DNA of 33,215 nt from Thermoleophilia bacterium (GCA_025964435.1 JAOPYV010000212.1:1-33215), one strand, 5' to 3'; shown: positions 16,459 to 23,169, numbered from the stretch's first letter. Notes: a model not told the origin generated them from the letters alone. Translations and numbers: made by a program.

Positions 16459-17253
16459 ATGCAGCGCGGCTGCAGGGGACAGGGGCAGGCCTTGATCGAC
16501 TCCATGACACGTGCGCGCGGCGCACATGCCGCGCCATCGGCGAGCGACGGGCTCGGCCCGCTGGCGGCGATCGGCCGGCTTGCGGCACAGCCGGATGCGC
16601 AGCTGCTCGGTACGGGCGATCGCGGGGCGGTCGCCATCTCTCGATCTCCCGGCGCCGACAGCTGGACGCTGACCACGCTGGCCCACCCGTCGGGGATGGC
16701 GTTCGACAGCCCCGTCGCCGCAGTTGCCTACGCCGTCGATTCGCTCGGCGTCGAGGAGTTCTCCGCGAGGACACTGTTCCTCCCGGCGCCAACCCTGCCG
16801 CGCCACGATCCGTTCCCGACCGCACCGATCGCCACGGCTCCGACGGCCCCGATCGCCACCCCCGCTTCGACGCAGTTCCCGCTCACCGCGCAGGATGCCG
16901 GCGCGGCACTCCAATCGGGCCGGGCGACCCTCATCGAGGGGCTCGGTCCGGATGGGCGGGTCTACACGCTCTACGGGATGAGCATGCGCACCAGCGGTGG
17001 CTCGGGCCTGAGCGGTACGAATCGTCCGTCGTGGCAGTCGGGCGCCGACGAGGTCACCGGCCGAACCACTGACGGCGATGTCGTCGTGCGCGACCAGACC
17101 TCGTACCGGGTCAGCGTTTGGGCAGTGAAGGAAGGCGCTGGTGGTCGCCATCACTACGTCAACTCGTCGCGGGCCGGCCTCGACGACCTGGTGCAGGTGC
17201 ATGGCGTGACCGCCTTCCGCGTGCCGCCACAGGTGACGAGCGGCGCGCGCTGA
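16459..17253 (+). CDS. Protein of unknown function
   Basis: A 264-residue frame that fills the gap after the delta-60 gene, with strong G/C at third codon positions as in neighbouring genes; the opposite-strand frame here is Arg-rich and looks like a shadow. I do not recognise a family. Residues 50-110 look folded (DAQLLGTGDRGAVAISRSPG and WTLTTLAHPSGMAFDSP). A linker of repeated Pro-Thr-Ala-Pro-Ile-Ala units occupies about 119-138, and the C-terminal part (RVYTLYGMSMRTSGGSG; RVSVWAVKEGAGG) is strand-rich. There is no clear signal peptide, though a later start at 16504 is possible. It starts 45 bases after the delta-60 stop and could be cotranscribed with it. Confidence 0.6.
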   Translation: MQRGCRGQGQALIDSMTRARGAHAAPSASDGLGPLAAIGRLAAQPDAQLLGTGDRGAVAISRSPGADSWTLTTLAHPSGMAFDSPVAAVAYAVDSLGVEEFSARTLFLPAPTLPRHDPFPTAPIATAPTAPIATPASTQFPLTAQDAGAALQSGRATLIEGLGPDGRVYTLYGMSMRTSGGSGLSGTNRPSWQSGADEVTGRTTDGDVVVRDQTSYRVSVWAVKEGAGGRHHYVNSSRAGLDDLVQVHGVTAFRVPPQVTSGAR

Positions 17254-17325
17254 CGTCCCGGTCGTCGTGGCTGCGTGCGCGATGCCGCAGACGCCGTAGC
17301 AAGCTCGTGGCTTCCCGACCTGTCT

Positions 17326-17347
17326 GCGGGAACTGACCGGTTCCCGC
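17326..17347. promoter_or_regulatory. Inverted repeat upstream of the cupredoxin gene (distal)
   Basis: GCGGGAAC-tgaccg-GTTCCCGC is a perfect eight-base inverted repeat 50-71 bases upstream of the cupredoxin ATG. It may be a terminator for the upstream gene (no T-run) or an operator. Confidence 0.45.
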
Positions 17348-17363
17348 CATCGACCCCGGGTAC

Positions 17364-17390
17364 CTCCTTGGTGGATATCCAACCAAGGAG
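17364..17390 (+). promoter_or_regulatory. Inverted repeat that contains the cupredoxin ribosome-binding site
   Basis: CTCCTTGGT (17364-17372) is the exact reverse complement of ACCAAGGAG (17382-17390), with a loop holding GGATATCC, itself a palindrome. The right arm is the Shine-Dalgarno sequence, six bases before ATG 17397. In RNA the hairpin would hide the binding site; in DNA it would make a good operator. Confidence 0.6.
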
Positions 17391-17396
17391 CACACC

Positions 17397-17921
17397 ATGA
17401 GTTCAACCTGGATCCAGAGCCGCGCAGCTGCGCTGACGCTCCTGACGTGGACAGCGCTCTTCTTCGCGTTGTTCGTGGCCTGCGGGTCAGCACAGGCGCA
17501 GACCGGCAGCACGACGCTCCAGGCGACCGTGGGGCCGGATCCCACGATCACCCTGACACGGGGTGGGCAGCCCGTCACGACATTGCCGGCGGGCACGTAC
17601 ACGATCGAGGTGGATGACAAGGCCGACAACCACAACTTCCATCTCACCGGGGCAGGGGTCGACGAGACGACGACCGTTCCGGAGGTCGCAACGGCGACCT
17701 GGACGGTTGCCCTGCGCGAGGGCACCTACAACTTCGTGTGTGATCCGCACGCGGAGAACATGAAGGGGAGCTTCACCGTCACGGCTGCCGCGACGGGCGG
17801 TCTGCCCTTCACGGGTCTCGACACCGTCAGCATCGCCCTGCTTGGTGCGTCGTTGGTGGCGGGGGGCGTGGCGCTGACATTCGTCACACGCCGCGGTCGC
17901 TCGACGCGACACGGCGCCTGA
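17397..17921 (+). CDS. LPFTG-anchored cupredoxin (plastocyanin-like)
   Basis: A 174-residue exported blue-copper-type protein. A signal peptide (TLLTWTALFFALFVACG, cut near AQAQ) is followed by a cupredoxin domain, about 40-130. The type-1 copper ligands are visible: His82 (or His79) in DNHNFHLTG, Cys115 and His118 in NFVCDPH, and Met122 in ENMKGSF. The C-terminus is a sortase signal: LPFTG at 136-140, a hydrophobic helix (VSIALLGASLVAGGVAL) and a basic tail RRGRSTRHGA. So the protein is probably linked to the cell wall and carries electrons or handles copper outside the cell. FVAC in the signal resembles a poor lipobox; the sortase route is more likely. No sortase gene is in the window. ATG 17397 has AAGGAG six bases upstream, buried in an inverted repeat. 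Confidence 0.9.
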   Translation: MSSTWIQSRAAALTLLTWTALFFALFVACGSAQAQTGSTTLQATVGPDPTITLTRGGQPVTTLPAGTYTIEVDDKADNHNFHLTGAGVDETTTVPEVATATWTVALREGTYNFVCDPHAENMKGSFTVTAAATGGLPFTGLDTVSIALLGASLVAGGVALTFVTRRGRSTRHGA

Positions 17922-17942
17922 TCGGGCACCAGCGACGGCATC

Positions 17943-17979
17943 GTCCTGCGCGGGCAGCCTCGAGCTGTTCGCGCAGGAC
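17943..17979 (+). terminator. Strong hairpin after the cupredoxin gene
   Basis: GTCCTGCGCG (17943-17952) pairs perfectly with CGCGCAGGAC (17970-17979), and inside it CAGC pairs with GCTG around a five-base loop. It begins 22 bases after the stop and is followed by CGTTTCC, a weak T-tract. Confidence 0.7.
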
Positions 17980-18021
17980 CGTTTCCGGGTGACATAGTGC
18001 GCCCAACGAGGGGACCACGCG

Positions 18022-18726
18022 ATGCCGAACGACGCCACACCATTGACGCAAGACCATGCCCGCCGCCTCGGGCGATGGGTCGGAATCCTCTACATCATCA
18101 CGTTCGCGTCTGCGATTCCCGCGCTCCTGCTCTTCCAGCCGGTGCTCGATGACACGCGCTACGTCCTCGGCGGCGGGCAGGACAACCAGATCGCCTTTGC
18201 AGCGCTGCTCGAGCTGATCCTGATCGTTGCGAACATCGCCACGGCGGTGGTGCTCTACCCACTCGTGCGCAAGCGCTTCCCTGTCGCGTCGCTGGCCTAC
18301 GTCGCCGCTCGCATCATGGAATGCGTCTTCATCGCGGTCGGGATCCTCAGCCTGTTGACCATCGTCACGCTTCGGACAGAGGCTGCCGACTCGGATGCCG
18401 TGGTCGCCGTGGCCGAAGGGCTGGTCGCGCTGAAGGACTGGACCTTCCTGCTGGGCCCGGGCTTCGTCGTCGGCATCGGCAACGGGCTCATCCTGGCGTG
18501 GATGATGTATCGATCCGGCCTCGTTCCGCGCGGGCTCGCGATCGTCGGACTCGTCGGCGGCGCGATGATCGTCCTGTCCGGGACCCTGGTGCTGTTCGGC
18601 GTGATCGACCAGGGAGGCGTGTGGCAGGGCGTCGCCACCATTCCCGAGTTCATCTGGGAGCTCTCGTTCGGCATCTATCTCGCGGTCACCGGCGGGCGCA
18701 CGGCAATGCTCTTCGCGAAGGAGTGA
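18022..18726 (+). CDS. DUF4386-type membrane protein
   Basis: A 234-residue integral membrane protein with about six hydrophobic helices, for example WVGILYIITFASAIPALLLF, AALLELILIVANIATAVVLY, AVGILSLLTIVTL and VGGAMIVLSGTLVLFGVI. Spacing and phrases such as RRLGRWVGILYIITF and RFPVASLAYVAARIMECVFI match what I recall of DUF4386, a family common in actinobacteria with no established function. ATG 18022 lies about eight bases after GAGGGG. It stands alone after the cupredoxin terminator and converges with the small membrane protein gene, leaving only 12 bases between the two stops. Confidence 0.85.
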   Translation: MPNDATPLTQDHARRLGRWVGILYIITFASAIPALLLFQPVLDDTRYVLGGGQDNQIAFAALLELILIVANIATAVVLYPLVRKRFPVASLAYVAARIMECVFIAVGILSLLTIVTLRTEAADSDAVVAVAEGLVALKDWTFLLGPGFVVGIGNGLILAWMMYRSGLVPRGLAIVGLVGGAMIVLSGTLVLFGVIDQGGVWQGVATIPEFIWELSFGIYLAVTGGRTAMLFAKE

Positions 18727-18738
18727 CGCAGGGGCGGC

Positions 18739-18930
18739 TCAGGCGCCGAACGCGGCGAGCCCCTCGTACACGAGCACGGCTGGCCAGAAGATCGCCAACG
18801 CGATGCCCCACAGGCCGTCGAGGAACGAGCTCGACGTATCGATGTAGTAGACGAGCCCGCCGAGCACGCCCATTCCGTACAACGGCGCTGCGCCACCGGT
18901 CGACTTGCTGCTGCTCGTGTCCTTGGCCAT
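18739..18930 (-). CDS. Small conserved-looking membrane protein
   Basis: A 63-residue protein starting MAKDTSSSKSTGG at ATG 18930, with AAGAGG five bases upstream; the longer frame to 18960 lacks a site. After a polar, Ser-rich start there is GMGVLGGLVYYIDTSSSFLD and then GLWGIALAIFWPAVLVYEGL. The WPA.LVYE.L ending is a pattern I recall from small two-helix actinobacterial proteins without known function. It probably sits in the cell membrane with a short polar N-terminal tail. It is a single-gene unit convergent with the DUF4386 gene. Confidence 0.78.
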   Translation of the reverse strand: MAKDTSSSKSTGGAAPLYGMGVLGGLVYYIDTSSSFLDGLWGIALAIFWPAVLVYEGLAAFGA

Positions 18931-19002
18931 GCCAACCTCTTTCCGCAGTGGATACCCCACACGGTCCCCATGTAGCCGCGACCGGCTCGAACCTGCTGGC
19001 GG

Positions 19003-19314
19003 TCAGCGCGCGGTGACGACGACCCCGACTGTGACAACGCGTGACTTCGCGCCATCCGAACGCTGGGCGCGGATTTGCAGGTGGTAGTAGCCCGGCTTCA
19101 GGTTCGCGACGCGGACGAACTGGGAGAGGCGGATGCTGTTGAAGCCGGCGTTCAGCGATCGGACCCGCGTGGCGATGCGCCCGTAGGTCGCCTTCGTCGT
19201 CGCGTTGGTCACCTTGCGCGGGCAGGTGCGCAGCGGCTTGCCCAGGCGCGGGCTCGAGCGTCGCTGCAGCGTGTAGGTCACCTTCGCCGCCGCCGAGATG
19301 CGGTAGCGCACTGC
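19003..19314 (-). pseudogene. Remnant C-terminal domain of a secreted protein
   Basis: This minus-strand segment encodes about 103 residues that match, position by position, the C-terminus of the FG-GAP protein ending at 25137: VRYRISAAAKVTYTLQRR against VRYRLSSAARVTYTLQRR, then LSQFVRVANLKPG against LSQFVRVANLTPG, both ending VTAR. Similarity stops abruptly at about 19314. The frame continues upstream but reads nonsense, with no signal peptide, and the adjoining minus-strand sequence is protein-like only in another frame (FGRAYTVTAGTLRLDGTNAT). So the 5' part of the gene was lost or shifted. It lies next to a phage-derived fragment that may have caused the loss. Transcription is unknown. Confidence 0.7.
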
Positions 19315-19756
19315 GTTCCGGTGGCGTTGGTGCCATCCAGCCGGAGCGTGCCTGCAGTGACGGTGTAGGCGCGGCCGAACATGCCGAGGAGGTTCGCTCG
19401 TTGTCTCCGCGCCGACGCTGCCGCCGATCGGCACGATCTTGACGGTCCTGTCCAACGACGGGGTCGACCCGATCACGGGCATCCGTCGCCGCGTTCGCCG
19501 CGCCAGCGCTTCCGACGATGACGATGGACCTTCACCGGCCTCGCCGAGGGCGCACGGATCACCCTGCCGAGCGGCGACCTGGGCATCAGCCGTGTCGAAC
19601 TTCCTGCGCCGCGTCCTCCAGCGAGGACTCCTCCTTGCTGCCTCAGCGCAGCTTCGAACGACCTGCTCACCGTTGCGGGCGCGGTCAACGTCACCGGCGG
19701 ACCTTGCTGGTTCGTGCCGACGATTCCGGCTTCCGCGTAAGCGGGTCTGCCCCGAC
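19315..19756. pseudogene. Decayed, frameshifted coding sequence
   Basis: No single frame reads through this 440-base stretch convincingly. On the plus strand, protein-like text jumps frame twice: ILTVLSNDGVDPITG from 19436, FTGLAEGARITLPSGDLG from 19531 (open to a TAA at 19738) and TLLVRADDSGFRVSG from 19701 to a TGA at 19761. Together they read like one beta-rich fibre or surface protein broken by two frameshifts. A short minus-strand stretch near 19340-19400 also looks coding. This could be decay at an insertion scar or local sequence error; I cannot separate the two. Confidence 0.4.
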
Positions 19757-20245
19757 GCGCTGATCCGGTTCATCGAGGGCAACCACGACGAACGCCTGCG
19801 CATGTGGCTGATGGGCGAGGAGGTCTCGGACGGGATCGAGATGGCCAACGAGTGGATGAAGCTCGAGGAGGACGGCGTCATCTGGCACCCCCGCTGCGGG
19901 TTCCGTCTGCGCCCGCACTTCCTGATCCGGCACGGGGAGATCCTGGTGCTCAATGCCGCGAAGGCAGAGCAGGAGAAGACACGATCGGGTGGCTGGTTCG
20001 GACACGGCCACCGTCGGCGCACCTGGTACGAGGAGATCCCAGACCTCGAGGAGGCCTTCTCCACGATGATGTCGCCGGTCATGAGCCGCCGCGACTACGA
20101 CTACGGCCCAGGTGGGTCTGGCATTGCCCCTTGGCCTCAGGGATTTCTCGTCGGTACGTTCTCCACGACGGACGAGTACGACTACGAGACGGACATAGCG
20201 CGCTGGTGGAAGGGACGACTGCTACTTAGGGGCGTGAGGTACTGA
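19757..20245 (+). pseudogene. Metallophosphoesterase, 5'-truncated, phage type
   Basis: About 162 residues match the C-terminal half of calcineurin-like phosphoesterases found in phages. ALIRFIEGNHDERLRMWL carries the GNHDE/R metal-binding motif, and FGHGHRRRTWYEE corresponds to the usual HGHTHR motif with Arg-Arg in place of Thr-His. WPQGFLVGTFST fits the family's ending. The N-terminal half, with the D-x-H and GD..D motifs that supply the other metal ligands, is missing; the sequence upstream is unrelated, so the gene is cut at about 19757. No credible start or ribosome site is present. It is the left-most piece of a phage-derived fragment reaching to about 21280. Without half its metal site it should be inactive. 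Confidence 0.75.
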
Positions 20246-20319
20246 TGACGCCCGTCTGCCGATGGTGCAAGAAGACACCCCGCCTCTGCACCTGTACCGA
20301 GTTTTGGTGGCGGTTCTAG
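20245..20319 (+). CDS. 24-residue Cys-rich mini-protein
   Basis: ATG 20245 overlaps the TGA of the phosphoesterase remnant (TGATG). The product, starting MTPVCRWCKKTPRLCTC and ending WWRF, has four cysteines as CxxC-x6-CxC, which could bind one zinc ion. Translational coupling and the compact Cys pattern argue that it was a real phage gene, but 24 residues is very short and chance cannot be excluded. Its TAG overlaps the stop of the convergent small membrane protein. Confidence 0.4.
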   Translation: MTPVCRWCKKTPRLCTCTEFWWRF

Positions 20320-20471
20320 CAGGCCGACTGCGGTGCCATCGTGGGGCAGTCCTCTGGCGTGCGTACACCGGGGCTCCCGTCATCCTCGTTGTCGAAGACG
20401 AGGACGTATCCGATGAACAGCAGGTAGGCGGCGAGGGCGGCGTAGCAGAGCCATTTGAGGAAATCCATCAT
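20316..20471 (-). CDS. Small membrane protein in the phage-derived fragment
   Basis: A 51-residue product, MMDFLKW followed by a single hydrophobic helix (LCYAALAAYLLFIGYVLVF) and an acidic, polar tail (DNEDDGSPGV) with two cysteines. It looks like the one-helix proteins common in phage genomes; no family is recognised. Two adjacent ATGs (20471, 20468) are possible and neither has a strong ribosome site. It is the last gene of a minus-strand run with the helical and winged-helix genes. The first 35 bases upstream are non-coding or leader. Confidence 0.55.
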   Translation of the reverse strand: MMDFLKWLCYAALAAYLLFIGYVLVFDNEDDGSPGVRTPEDCPTMAPQSAC

Positions 20472-20505
20472 GCCCCGCGCGTACCCAGGGTCACCACGGT
20501 GAAAC

Positions 20506-20832
20506 TCACGCCGCCTGCTCCTGGTCCAGGTCCACTCCGACGTACTCCTCGAAGGTGTCGAGGGCGTTCCGGATGAAGTCCGCATTGGTCTCGATCCCGA
20601 GCGCGGTGGCCATGGCGAAGGAGTGGCGCATCATCATCCCCGCTCGAGCGTACTTCCTAGACCCCTCGAGGTTCCTCTCGGCCACCTCCAGCTTCTCCCG
20701 CAGCTCCTCACGGTCGTCGTAGACCTCGTTGAAGGTCTGCCTCAGGTTGGCCCTCATGGTCTGCCCGCGCTCGATCTCCCCGCGCAGGTTCCTGACCTTC
20801 TCGGCACAGTCGTCTCGCTTGCATGCGCTCAT
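20506..20832 (-). CDS. Coiled-coil protein of unknown function, phage-like
   Basis: A 108-residue protein from ATG 20832, with GGGAGA seven bases upstream and an ATGA overlap with the gene before it. A CxxxxxC pair near the start (SACKRDDCAEKVRNL) is followed by a long charged helix (about 10-65: RGEIERGQTMRANLRQTFNE; REELREKLEVAERNLEGSRK), predicted coiled coil. The C-terminal part reads GMMMRHSFAMATALGIETNA and then EEYVGVDLDQEQAA. No known family. Base composition is less GC-rich than the flanking chromosome, in line with the phage origin of the fragment. Confidence 0.7.
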   Translation of the reverse strand: MSACKRDDCAEKVRNLRGEIERGQTMRANLRQTFNEVYDDREELREKLEVAERNLEGSRKYARAGMMMRHSFAMATALGIETNADFIRNALDTFEEYVGVDLDQEQAA

Positions 20833-21125
20833 GCTGTCTTCTCCCGGTGGTCGAATCCCCAGTCCAGTGCCTTCACGGTCTCGTTGAGGCCCTTGTGCCG
20901 GTGGAGGATGTGGGCCTTCGTCTCTTCCAGCTCCTCCCGCGTCTCGATCAGGTAGTAGCCCTTGCCGGGGATGGACCCCACGGGAATCCCGTCGAGGCGC
21001 ATCTGCCGGACCATGAAGCCGATGGCCCGCTGGTTCATGTCCAGGTCCTGGGCGAGGTCGTAGCTCGAGATGACGTTCTCCTTTCCGTAGCCGAGCATGT
21101 GGTGGAGGTGAGCTTCGCCGTTCAT
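20829..21125 (-). CDS. Winged-helix DNA-binding protein, phage-like
   Basis: A 98-residue protein from ATG 21125, with GGAGG four bases upstream. Residues about 15-65 form a helix-turn-helix plus wing of the BirA/HTH_11 type: ENVISSYDLAQDLDMNQRAI, then MVRQMRLDGIPVGSIPGKGY, where the GYYLIE strand is the usual wing. The rest is a charged helix. Such small proteins in phages are transcription factors or replication accessory proteins. It overlaps both neighbours by ATGA, so three or more genes were translated as one unit. It is intact although the fragment around it is truncated. Confidence 0.75.
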   Translation of the reverse strand: MNGEAHLHHMLGYGKENVISSYDLAQDLDMNQRAIGFMVRQMRLDGIPVGSIPGKGYYLIETREELEETKAHILHRHKGLNETVKALDWGFDHREKTA

Positions 21126-21277
21126 GCTGCCTCCATCTGGTCAGCCAGCTCGTTGATCGCTGCCGACAGCTCACGCATGGTGCGAAGGTTCATCACCACG
21201 AAGCCGCCGCTGATGATCTGCGCGCGATCCCGACGATCCCAGTAGCGAACGGGTCGCCTCGTTTCGACGCACGAGCA
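21122..21277 (-). pseudogene. Headless gene at the right edge of the phage-derived fragment
   Basis: An open frame ends in a TGA that overlaps the winged-helix start (ATGA). Its last 40 or so residues look genuinely coding: RYWDRRDRAQIISGGFVVMN, then LRTMRELSAAINELADQM. But no start codon lies before the upstream in-frame stop at 21278, except ATG 21193 (and two GTGs beside it), which has no ribosome site and would give 23 residues. So the 5' end is probably missing, cut somewhere between about 21250 and 21280. Confidence 0.55.
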
Positions 21278-21281
21278 TCAG

Positions 21282-21287
21282 TAGGCT
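21282..21287 (+). promoter_or_regulatory. Possible leaderless -10 of the mutarotase gene
   Basis: TAGGCT lies five bases before GTG 21293 and eight before ATG 21296. No Shine-Dalgarno site is present. Confidence 0.35.
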
Positions 21288-21292
21288 GGGCG

Positions 21293-22219
21293 GTGATGCA
21301 CACGCTCCCGACCGGCCGCCAGTTCACCATCCGCTGCGGCGATGATCACGCCACGGTCGTCGAGCTCGGTGGAGGCATTCGCAGCTACGTCGCGGGTGGT
21401 CGCGAGCTGCTCGACGGCTTCGGCGAGGACGAGCAGGTCACGAGCTCGCGCGGGCAGGTGCTCGCGCCGTGGCCGAACCGCATCGACGGTGGCCGCTACA
21501 GCTGGGACGGCGTGGAGCAGCAGCTGCCGCTGAACGAGGCTGCGCGCGGCAACGCATCGCACGGGCTGCTGCGATTCGTGCGCTGGGAGTCCACCGAGCA
21601 GGCGGCTGGTTCCGTGACGCTGTCGAGCGTCGTGCTGCCGCAGCCGGGCTATCCGTTCGCGGTCGCCGTGTCGGTCCAGTACCAGCTCGATGACCACGGC
21701 CTGCATGTCACCACGACGGCGCGCAACGTCGGCGCGGCGGCACTTCCGTGGGCGAGCGGTCAGCATCCGTACCTGGCGGCGCCCGACGGCGGGCTGGTGG
21801 ATCACTGCACGCTCGAGCTGCACGCCGCGACGATGCTGCCGGCCGACAAGCGTGGCCTGCCGCTCGCACCCGAGCCCACGCGCGGGACATCCTTCGACCT
21901 GCGCGAGCCGCGTCCGCTTGGCGACCTGCAGCTCGACACTGCATTCACCGACCTCGACCGCGACGCCGACGGGCATGCGATCGTGCGGCTGCTCGCCGCG
22001 GACGGCCGCGGCACGCAGCTGACGGTCGATCGCAGCTACCCGTGGATCCAGCTGTTCACGGGCGACACCCTGCCGGCAGACCGACGCCGCCGCGGGCTCG
22101 CCGTGGAGCCGATGACGGCGCCTGCGAACGCCTTCCGCTCTGGTACCGACGTCGTGCGCCTCGAGCCTGGCGCGAGCACCGCATCGACCTGGCACCTCTG
22201 CGCGGTGCACCCGGGCTAG
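21293..22219 (+). CDS. Aldose 1-epimerase (mutarotase) family protein
   Basis: A 308-residue beta-sandwich enzyme of the galactose mutarotase superfamily, which interconverts alpha and beta anomers of aldoses in the cytoplasm. Family marks are PWPNRIDGGRYSWDG (substrate-side arginine), NASHGLLRFVRWE and SGQHPYL (the two conserved histidines), DTAFTDLD, and LAVEPMTAPANAF, which carries the catalytic glutamate. Length is typical. GTG 21293 and ATG 21296 are both possible starts; a TAGGCT hexamer just upstream suggests a leaderless message. It follows directly on the right edge of the phage-derived fragment, so its promoter may have been brought close to the scar. The sugar specificity is not known. 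Confidence 0.9.
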   Translation: MMHTLPTGRQFTIRCGDDHATVVELGGGIRSYVAGGRELLDGFGEDEQVTSSRGQVLAPWPNRIDGGRYSWDGVEQQLPLNEAARGNASHGLLRFVRWESTEQAAGSVTLSSVVLPQPGYPFAVAVSVQYQLDDHGLHVTTTARNVGAAALPWASGQHPYLAAPDGGLVDHCTLELHAATMLPADKRGLPLAPEPTRGTSFDLREPRPLGDLQLDTAFTDLDRDADGHAIVRLLAADGRGTQLTVDRSYPWIQLFTGDTLPADRRRRGLAVEPMTAPANAFRSGTDVVRLEPGASTASTWHLCAVHPG

Positions 22220-22227
22220 CAGGCGGG

Positions 22228-22233
22228 TACAGT
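22228..22233 (+). promoter_or_regulatory. Leaderless -10 hexamer TACAGT
   Basis: TACAGT, six bases, then ATG 22240. There is no ribosome site, so transcription probably starts at or next to the A of the start codon. Confidence 0.5.
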
Positions 22234-22239
22234 CGATCC

Positions 22240-22737
22240 ATGGCCAAGGATGAAGACAAGCTCCAGCGTTTCCTCGACCGCGCCGCGCCGAGCCTGCGCA
22301 AGCTCGACGAGGTGATCTCCGGCAACGAGACGCTCAGCGCTGCGCGCGAGGCGGTGGCCGACCGCGTCGCCGACGCATCGAAGCAGGCGATCGACGCGCT
22401 TCGTGGCACCGATACCCCGCGTACCGTGGAAGGGGAAGTGCGCTCCGCGGATGCGACGCCCGTCACGGGCGTCCACGACGCCGGCAGCGATCGGGGCGTG
22501 ACACCAGCGACACCCGCGACCACGCCACCACCGACCTCGTCCCCGACGACGAAGATCACCAGCTCCGCGCACTGGGATCGCGCGCGCCTCACGCGCATGG
22601 CCGCGGCTGCAGGTCGCGAGGCGATCCGGCCCGCCGCTGCTACTCCCGAGCGCCTGCGCGCAATGCGCAGCGCGGGCGCGGTCACGGCCGCATTCGTCGC
22701 GTCGCTGATCGTCTGGAACGTGCTGCGCCGCAGGTGA
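22240..22737 (+). CDS. Helical protein with C-terminal membrane anchor
   Basis: A 165-residue protein starting MAKDEDKLQRFLDRAAPSLR. Residues 1-60 form a charged amphipathic helix region, 75-110 is a Pro/Thr linker (PATPATTPPPTSSPTTK), 115-145 is helical and basic, and the end (GAVTAAFVASLIVWNVLRRR) is a single membrane helix with a basic tail, so it is probably tail-anchored with the bulk in the cytoplasm. No family is recognised. ATG 22240 is chosen because TACAGT sits six bases upstream; the frame's extension to 21748 shadows the mutarotase gene. It converges with the NYN gene, with 12 bases between stops. Confidence 0.72.
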   Translation: MAKDEDKLQRFLDRAAPSLRKLDEVISGNETLSAAREAVADRVADASKQAIDALRGTDTPRTVEGEVRSADATPVTGVHDAGSDRGVTPATPATTPPPTSSPTTKITSSAHWDRARLTRMAAAAGREAIRPAAATPERLRAMRSAGAVTAAFVASLIVWNVLRRR

Positions 22738-22749
22738 CGACTGCGAGCG

Positions 22750-23130
22750 TTACTGCTCGGGCAGCACCTTCAGCAGGAACGAGCCGCCACCAATGACCTT
22801 GGCGCCGTGAGCCTCGACCCGCTCGCGCAGCGCGCGGTCGCTCGTTGCAACGATCACGGGCTGGGAATCCGCGCGCAGCTCCTCGACCTCGCGCACGATG
22901 ACATCGTCGGCGATCTCGCCCTCGGTCGCAACGACCACGGTGCGCTCGTCATGCTCGAACATGCCCGTGCCCTCGCCGTCATACGTGCCGTCGAAGACCA
23001 CTGCCACGATCGGCGTTCGCGGATGCTCGGCAGCCCAGCGAGCGATGGCTTCGACGAGCTCACGCTCGCCGGCGTTGGGCCAGCGCGATCGCATGACGTT
23101 GCGTCCATCGATGATCATGTGGAGGAACAT
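22750..23130 (-). CDS. NYN/YacP-like (PIN-fold) RNA-binding protein
   Basis: A 126-residue protein, MFLHMIIDGRNVMRSRWPNA at the start, with the conserved IIDGxNV strand, AVVFDGTYDGEG in the middle, EIADDVIVREVEE and VIVATSDRALRERVEAHGAK near the end. Together the acidic residues in these segments make the metal-binding centre expected of NYN/PIN nucleases related to B. subtilis YacP (Rae1), which cleaves mRNA on the ribosome. The activity here is untested. ATG 23130 lies six bases after TATGAT (minus strand), with no ribosome site, so the message is probably leaderless; ATG 23118 is the alternative. It is divergent from the FG-GAP gene across 51 bases. Confidence 0.85.
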   Translation of the reverse strand: MFLHMIIDGRNVMRSRWPNAGERELVEAIARWAAEHPRTPIVAVVFDGTYDGEGTGMFEHDERTVVVATEGEIADDVIVREVEELRADSQPVIVATSDRALRERVEAHGAKVIGGGSFLLKVLPEQ

Positions 23131-23136
23131 CGCGCC

Positions 23137-23142
23137 ATCATA
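23137..23142 (-). promoter_or_regulatory. Leaderless -10 hexamer TATGAT
   Basis: TATGAT on the minus strand, six bases, then the NYN gene's ATG at 23130. It lies 27 bases from the opposite-facing -10 at 23170, so the two promoters overlap. Confidence 0.5.
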
Positions 23143-23169
23143 CGGCCGGGAGTGGGCGCCGGATGCCGA

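Noticed and set aside
16450-17493. 347-codon minus-strand frame opposite the unknown gene and the cupredoxin start
   Set aside because: Arg-rich shadow; it would cover the cupredoxin ribosome site and signal peptide, and the plus-strand frames have better codon use.
19003-20082. 359-codon minus-strand frame across the scar region
   Set aside because: Only its last 103 codons resemble a known domain; the rest reads nonsense opposite the phosphoesterase remnant, so it was split into a remnant plus decayed sequence.
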